Shown here: piece after piece, positions 59,223 to 64,000 of the stretch | Layout: the number at the start of each line of letters is the position of its first letter | Numbering within the stretch: the stretch's first letter is position 1 | DNA from: Gonium pectorale | Lineage: Eukaryota > Chlorophyta > Chlorophyceae > Chlamydomonadales > Volvocaceae | Assembly: GCA_001584585.1 (NCBI GenBank) | Contig: LSYV01000006.1 | Coordinates: forward strand, 2,900,270-2,964,269 | Length of the DNA stretch: 64,000 bases | Reading direction: 5' to 3' | Program-made: the position numbers and the translations under genes | The notes under the pieces: model-generated | Database searches by the model: none | What the model saw: the letters and a program-made list of their open reading frames with translations, nothing else | What the model was told of the DNA's origin: nothing

Positions 59223-62200
59223 ATGTGGGCTCCACGGGTGGCGGCCTTGAGCGGCCGACGTGTGGACGCCATCGCGCGCGGCGAGCCATGCGTGTGCCAA
59301 TTCGCGAAGCGTTACGTGCCGTCTGGTAAACAGCGCAAGGCGTCGCTACGAGGGCCTGCGCGCGGCGTGCCGAAACCTGTGGAAGAGGAGTCCGAGCCAG
59401 GTGCGCTTGCGGGCGGCACGTTGCCAAGTGGGGACGCAGAAGAGCCGTGCGATGCAGACGGGTGGACCCTATCAGGGCAACGGCGTTCCCTTGCAAGACG
59501 GGTGTTGCTTTCTGGGCAAACCCCTCGACTCCGAGGGAACACGAGCGCCCCCTCCACGCCCCCTCCAGGTGTGGACGAGCTACTGAAGGAGCTGAACAGT
59601 GGTGGCGCGGGCTGGCTCCCCAATGAGGACGAGCAGGATTGGGGTCTGGATGACGTGGCAGGTGCGGCTGTGGAGGCTGGCCGTGCCAGCGGAGGTCCCA
59701 TCCTCGTCCTGGTTCTCCAACCTCCGTGCCAAAATGTCGCAGCACCTTGTCACCCTCTGATGCTCAGAGGCCTGTTTCAGGAGTCCAACGGGCGGGTAGT
59801 GCCCGGTCTACCCCACGAAGCGTGCTCCCATGCGGGCTCCGGCGTTGACTAGGGTTACCGGCTGGTCCCCACACTAGGGGCCCACCAGCGCACCTCTGCG
59901 CGCCGCACCGTTACGCGACATGCACCCCACCCCGCCCGCAGAGCATGCGCGGGCCCGGCAGCAGCGCCAGGAGGAGCGGCTCAGGGCCAGCGGCGCAGCG
60001 CCCCTCGCCCCGGGGCCCGGAGGCGCGTCGCAGGGGCTGGGTCGCCGCCGTCGCAGGGGCGACGGCACCAGCGACACCGAGCTGACGGCGGCGTCCCCGC
60101 TGTCTTCCGGTCTAGCTCGCGTCGCCGACGGCACCGTGGGCGCAGATAGGGCCGACGCGCCCGTCGGGGTGCGGGAAGACCCGGCCCTCAGTGCAGCGGA
60201 GCGCAGCGGCAGCGACGCAAGTGCAAGCGGCAGCGGCAGCGGCAGGGGCGCGCGTGGGTCCGCCGGCGGAATAGCGACGGCGACGACGTCGGCTGCGGGG
60301 CAGGGACCGGCGATAGAGGTGGAGGCGTCGTACGCGCGTCGCAATCCGGAGGTCCTGCAGGTGGGCCTTTGCGCTCCCTCGGGCCACCGACAAAACCACG
60401 AGTAAATTCGATAATTCAAATCGGCCTGGTGATCAAGATTAGACGGTTTTACGCAGTGTATGCAACCTGCTTGCAGTGCTGGTGCAACAAGCTCAGGGAG
60501 ACAGGGCCCGCTGCACCGCGCAGGCTCTGCGCCTCAAGGGCGTGACCGTACGCGTACGGCAGCAGGACGGCGAGGACGAAGACTATGACGATGCAGTAGA
60601 CGACGCACCCGCCCGCGGGGGCCGCTACGGCCGCGGGTACAGCGACGAAGACGACATGGATCTAGACCTGAGCTTGGATCTAGACACGGACTTGCTGGAG
60701 CCAGCTGACGGCTCGCCCGGCACCTCCGGGCGCGGCGAGGCCCGGGCGGGGGCAGGCGTCGGCGGCGCAGCCGGCGCAAAGGCGGGGGCCGGTGTGGGCA
60801 GCAGCTGGTACAACGGCCTGACGGCGGCGGGCTTCAGCGTCCGGACGAATGAAGCCGGAGAAGTTTTCCTTGAGCGCACAGTGAAGCGGAAGGCACCTGC
60901 GTCCCCCGCGGGCGGCAGCGGCGCCGCGGCAGCATCGGGTCGCAGCGCTGCGGCCGGGACATCCGGCACCGTTGCCACCGCCCCGGGCGCGGGCCGTACT
61001 GGCCCTGCCGTCGCGTCGCCGCCGCCGTCCGCTCCTGAGCGCCCAGTGCCGCCGTTGGAGCCGTTCTCGGGGCGGCCGCCAGTGGTGGCGGCGCTGCAGC
61101 AGCTGAGCACACCGCAGCAAGTTCTGGATTTCCTTGAGCTGTCGTACCCTGCCTGGGCTGCCAACGGCTACCGGCTGGTGGACATGCGTTCGGGCAGGCC
61201 GGTGGGTCGCTGGCGGTTGGGGCGGTTGGGACGGTTGGGACCGTTGGATACGGTCTCAACGGGTTGCGGGAGGCTTCGTTGTTCGAGTCCGCGGAGGGCC
61301 GCGCGTCGCGCACAGCGCATAGAGGCCTCCCAGCGTCAACTGACCGCGCTCCGTAAGCCGCCACGATTACCCCATATAACGCAGGTGGCGGCGCCCTCGC
61401 CCGCGGAGGCGGCACACTGCCTCCGCGCCCTGGCCCTCACCGCGCGGCGCAACGAGATCGGCGGGTGGCGCTGCCTCGACCTGGCGGCCAGCCGGCAGGT
61501 GGGGCGGCGGGGCGAGTGGGTGGGCTCAGTGCGGGCCCGGCTTGAGTCCGGCCATTGAAGCGTTGTCTTGCGGAAAGACGGCAGCAGGGGCGGAGGAGCG
61601 GGAGGGGAGCGCCCTCGCATTGCGCCAGCCCGAGCAGCGGGTTGTGCATAGGCCTGTATGGGGCTTTTCCAGCCGTATGCCGCACCGCACCTGACCAGCA
61701 GCAGGCCCAGGGACATGTGACCTAGCCGCAACACTGGACCGCGCGCTCCCGGTCCGCAGGGCCAGGGCCTGGCGGAGTGCCTCCGCGCCACGCCGCCGAG
61801 GCTGCTCCCCGAGCAGGCCACCCCGCAGCTGTCGGCCTCGTACTTTGAGGCAGCGCGGGCGTACTGGCTGGAGCCGGCGGCCGGGCCGCTCATCGACGAC
61901 CCCAAGGCAAAGGCCGACCGAAGCCCGCCCGCGGCCGGCGCCGCAGCTGCCGCCACCGCGACTGCGTCCGCCTCACCCGCCGCCACGGCGGCGGCCTCTG
62001 CCTCCTCCTCTGCACCGCCAACTGCGGAAGCCGGCACTGCAGCTGCCGACGGGGAAGGCGAAGGAGGGCTGGCGGCGCTCGAGTCCTTTGCCGTACGGGA
62101 CCGTACAGCAGAGGACAAGGAGTACGACGCGTTGGTTGCGAAGTATAAGGTCCTGGGGCAGCGGAAGGAGGTGCTCGACATGCTGCGGACCGCCCGCGCC

Positions 62201-64000
62201 CAGAAGGGGCAGCAGCCGCCCGGGCAGGGGCAGCAGAGCCAGCCCCAACAGCCGGCGAAGCAGCCCGGCCCCGGCGCAAGCTCAGCAGCCATCGCACCCA
62301 GCCCAGGCGGTGCTCAACGGCCACACCGGGCAGCTCGGCTCGGTTGCGGAGGCTCGGCTGGCCGCTCCGGAGCCGCCCGTGGCGGGCCCATCGGCGGCCG
62401 ATCGGCCTGCGGTGGGGGCGGGTCCGGGGTCCCCGGCGGCAACGGCGGCAGCGGCGGCGGTGGGGACTGCTGCTCAGCGGCGCGCGGACAAAGTGGATTG
62501 CCTGGTGGCGGCGCTGTGGGGCATGTCCAGCCTGGTGAGGGTGCTGCCGCTTGGGGCAACACGATCGAAGGTCGCCATGTTTGGTAGCCCCTGGGGGCGG
62601 AGTTAAGGCGCTAAGGGAGGGCCAGGCACGCAATTGGGCTTAAACTGAGCAGACCCGAATGCGGGTTGGGGCCTTGCCAGCAGCGTGTGCTCGCTTGCCG
62701 GCCGCTTCGCAAACACAGTCCCCCGCCACCCGTTGTGCACCACCATCACCACCACCACCATCGGGGTGGCGCCGCAACCGGTGCCGCTCCCCTCCATCCT
62801 CCCCATCCTCTTCCCCTCCCTCCCAGGGCGGGTCGCCGTACTTTGCGGCGGAAACGGAGGCGCTGCTCGCCATCCTTGTGCGCTGCCTAGCCGCCGCCGC
62901 CTCCTCATCCACACCGCTGTCGCCGCCATCACTGGGTTCGGGTGCCGCCGCCGCCGCCTCCGGCCCTGCCGCTGCCGCGGCGGTGGGCGGGCTGTGCGGC
63001 TGGCAGGCGGGCCAGGTGCTGTGGGCTCTGGGTAACAGCCGCCACGCGAGCCCGCGGCTGGCGGACCTGGAGGCCAGCATGCTGCGGGTGGGTGGGCGGG
63101 GTCGGGGTCGGGGCGGGGCGGGGCCGGGGCCGGGGCCGGGGCCGGGGCGGGACGGGCGGCGGCGGAGGGGGGGGGGCTGATGGGGCGGTCGCGGTGTGTG
63201 TTGCTGCTGGCTGCTGTGTGTTGCTGTGGGTGTGATCTGTGATGGCTGGGCTGTCCTCCCCCCGTCCGCGATGTTGCTGTGGGCAGGGAGCTACTCATTC
63301 CGCGGCGCAACCACAATGATGGGGATACTGGCGCGGTACAGCAGCTTGACCCCCGCGTGTGTGTGACCTTGGGCTTGAAGTGCGCGTTCCCTGCCGCCCA
63401 CGCCGCAGACGGGCGGCCTGGCGGCGATGCAGCCGCGGGACGTGTCGCGCGTGCTGTGGGGCTTCGCGTCCCTGGGGGCACGGCCCGAGCGCCTCCTCCT
63501 CACCATCCGCCCGGACTGGGCATGGAGCGAGGGCGGCGCGGGCGCGGAGGCTGCGGGGGACGCGCGGGGCCGCAAGAACGCGGGGCGGCGGAAGCAGGCG
63601 CCGCAGCAGCAGTCCCGAGGTGGGGTGCATCGGGTTCGGGAGGCGTCCTCAGTTGATGGAGCAGCCTGAGGCGGGGCGGGGTGGGCGCCGGGCGGGAAGG
63701 GCAGTCACGTGCTTCCCTGTAACGACGAAATGCGGTCCGTGGAGCAGCACTTGGGCTGTGGACAGCAGGCTAGTGCTGCCGCACCAGCGAGGACGCCGTT
63801 GCCGGGGGTGGTGCTCGAGCGCGAGGCCGAGAAGAGCCGACGTGTTGGAGCGTAAAGGCACCCTCAACGCCTTAACGGCCCAGCGTCCCCACGTCTCTCT
63901 CCCCCACCTCTGCAGGCGGCGGCTCGTGCGGCGACGTGCGCGACTTCAGCCCCTCGCAGCTGGCGGGCGTGGTGTGGGCCCTGGCGGTGATGCAGCAGGT
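59223..64000 (+). CDS. FASTK/OPR-like organellar RNA-binding protein, N-terminal part (cut by right edge)
   Basis: Exons: 59223-59661, 59942-60360, 60524-61201, 61385-61498, 61760-62534 (with a frame change inside), 62827-63087, 63409-63619, 63916 onward. Phases otherwise agree. The start ATG opens a basic leader (MWAPRVAALSGRRVDAIARG), compatible with chloroplast or mitochondrial import. A long low-complexity, acidic region follows. The repeat units then begin: LDFLELSYPAWAANGYRLVD, CLVAALWGMSSL, GWQAGQVLWALGNSRHASPR, MQPRDVSRVLWGFASLGARP and FSPSQLAGVVWALAVMQQ. Such helical units are typical of algal OPR and FASTK-like proteins, which often end in a RAP domain and act in organelle RNA processing or translation. 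The C-terminus is outside the window, so the RAP domain cannot be checked. Confidence 0.72.
61213..61247. repeat. Short CGGTTGGGA tandem in an intron
   Basis: Three to four imperfect copies of GCGGTTGGG/ACGGTTGGGA just inside the intron following 61201. Confidence 0.75.
63088..63176. repeat. G-rich (GGGGCC)n/(GGGGTC)n intron tract
   Basis: About 85 bp of almost only G and C on the plus strand, with runs GGGGTCGGGG and four consecutive GGGGCC units, ending in G10. It lies at the 5' end of an intron of the FASTK/OPR-like gene and could form G-quadruplexes in RNA. Confidence 0.85.

Overview
The window is nuclear DNA of a green alga of the Chlamydomonas/Volvox group. The evidence is high GC in coding exons, many short GT-AG introns, Ala/Gly/Pro/Gln-rich proteins, TGTAA-type poly(A) signals, chloroplast transit peptides and green-lineage families (RETICULATA, HAT-repeat MBB1, PsbP-domain lumenal protein, CXIP4-like zinc knuckle). 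No bacterial operon, CRISPR array, rRNA or intact tRNA was seen. The gene models below were built by hand from both strands. In each one the exon phases close exactly, except where I say otherwise.

Left part (1-14.4 kb): a minus-strand membrane nucleotide cyclase whose catalytic domain lies beyond the left edge; a minus-strand Cys-rich secreted protein; a 3.1 kb stretch of decayed repeats; a divergent Rab18/RabC-type GTPase with Thr at the catalytic Gln position; and, head to head with it, the mitoribosomal protein mS38.

Middle (15.6-43.3 kb): a plus-strand RETICULATA-family chloroplast protein; a very large minus-strand protein with an FHA domain, a long disordered linker, a RING finger, an ARM-like region and a C-terminal membrane tail (2243 aa); a BTB/POZ protein; a PsbP-domain thylakoid protein head to head with an MBB1/HCF107-like HAT-repeat RNA factor; and a CXIP4-like zinc-knuckle protein. 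A 216-bp SINE/MITE-like element with perfect 16-bp direct repeats sits in an intron of the PsbP gene.

Right part (43.3-64 kb): chloroplast aspartate-semialdehyde dehydrogenase, head to head with a 2679-aa coiled-coil/disordered protein; a decayed antisense copy of the BTB gene; and the N-terminal part of a FASTK/OPR-like organellar RNA-binding protein that runs off the right edge.

Five of the recognised genes (RETICULATA, PsbP, MBB1-like, ASADH, FASTK/OPR-like) look targeted to an organelle, mostly the chloroplast, and mS38 to the mitochondrion. Divergent promoters of 160-790 bp recur. The points most worth a second look are the FHA-RING-ARM-membrane architecture, the Gln-to-Thr Rab, the intronic insertion with its target-site duplication, the BTB pseudogene, and the intron-retention switch in the zinc-knuckle gene.
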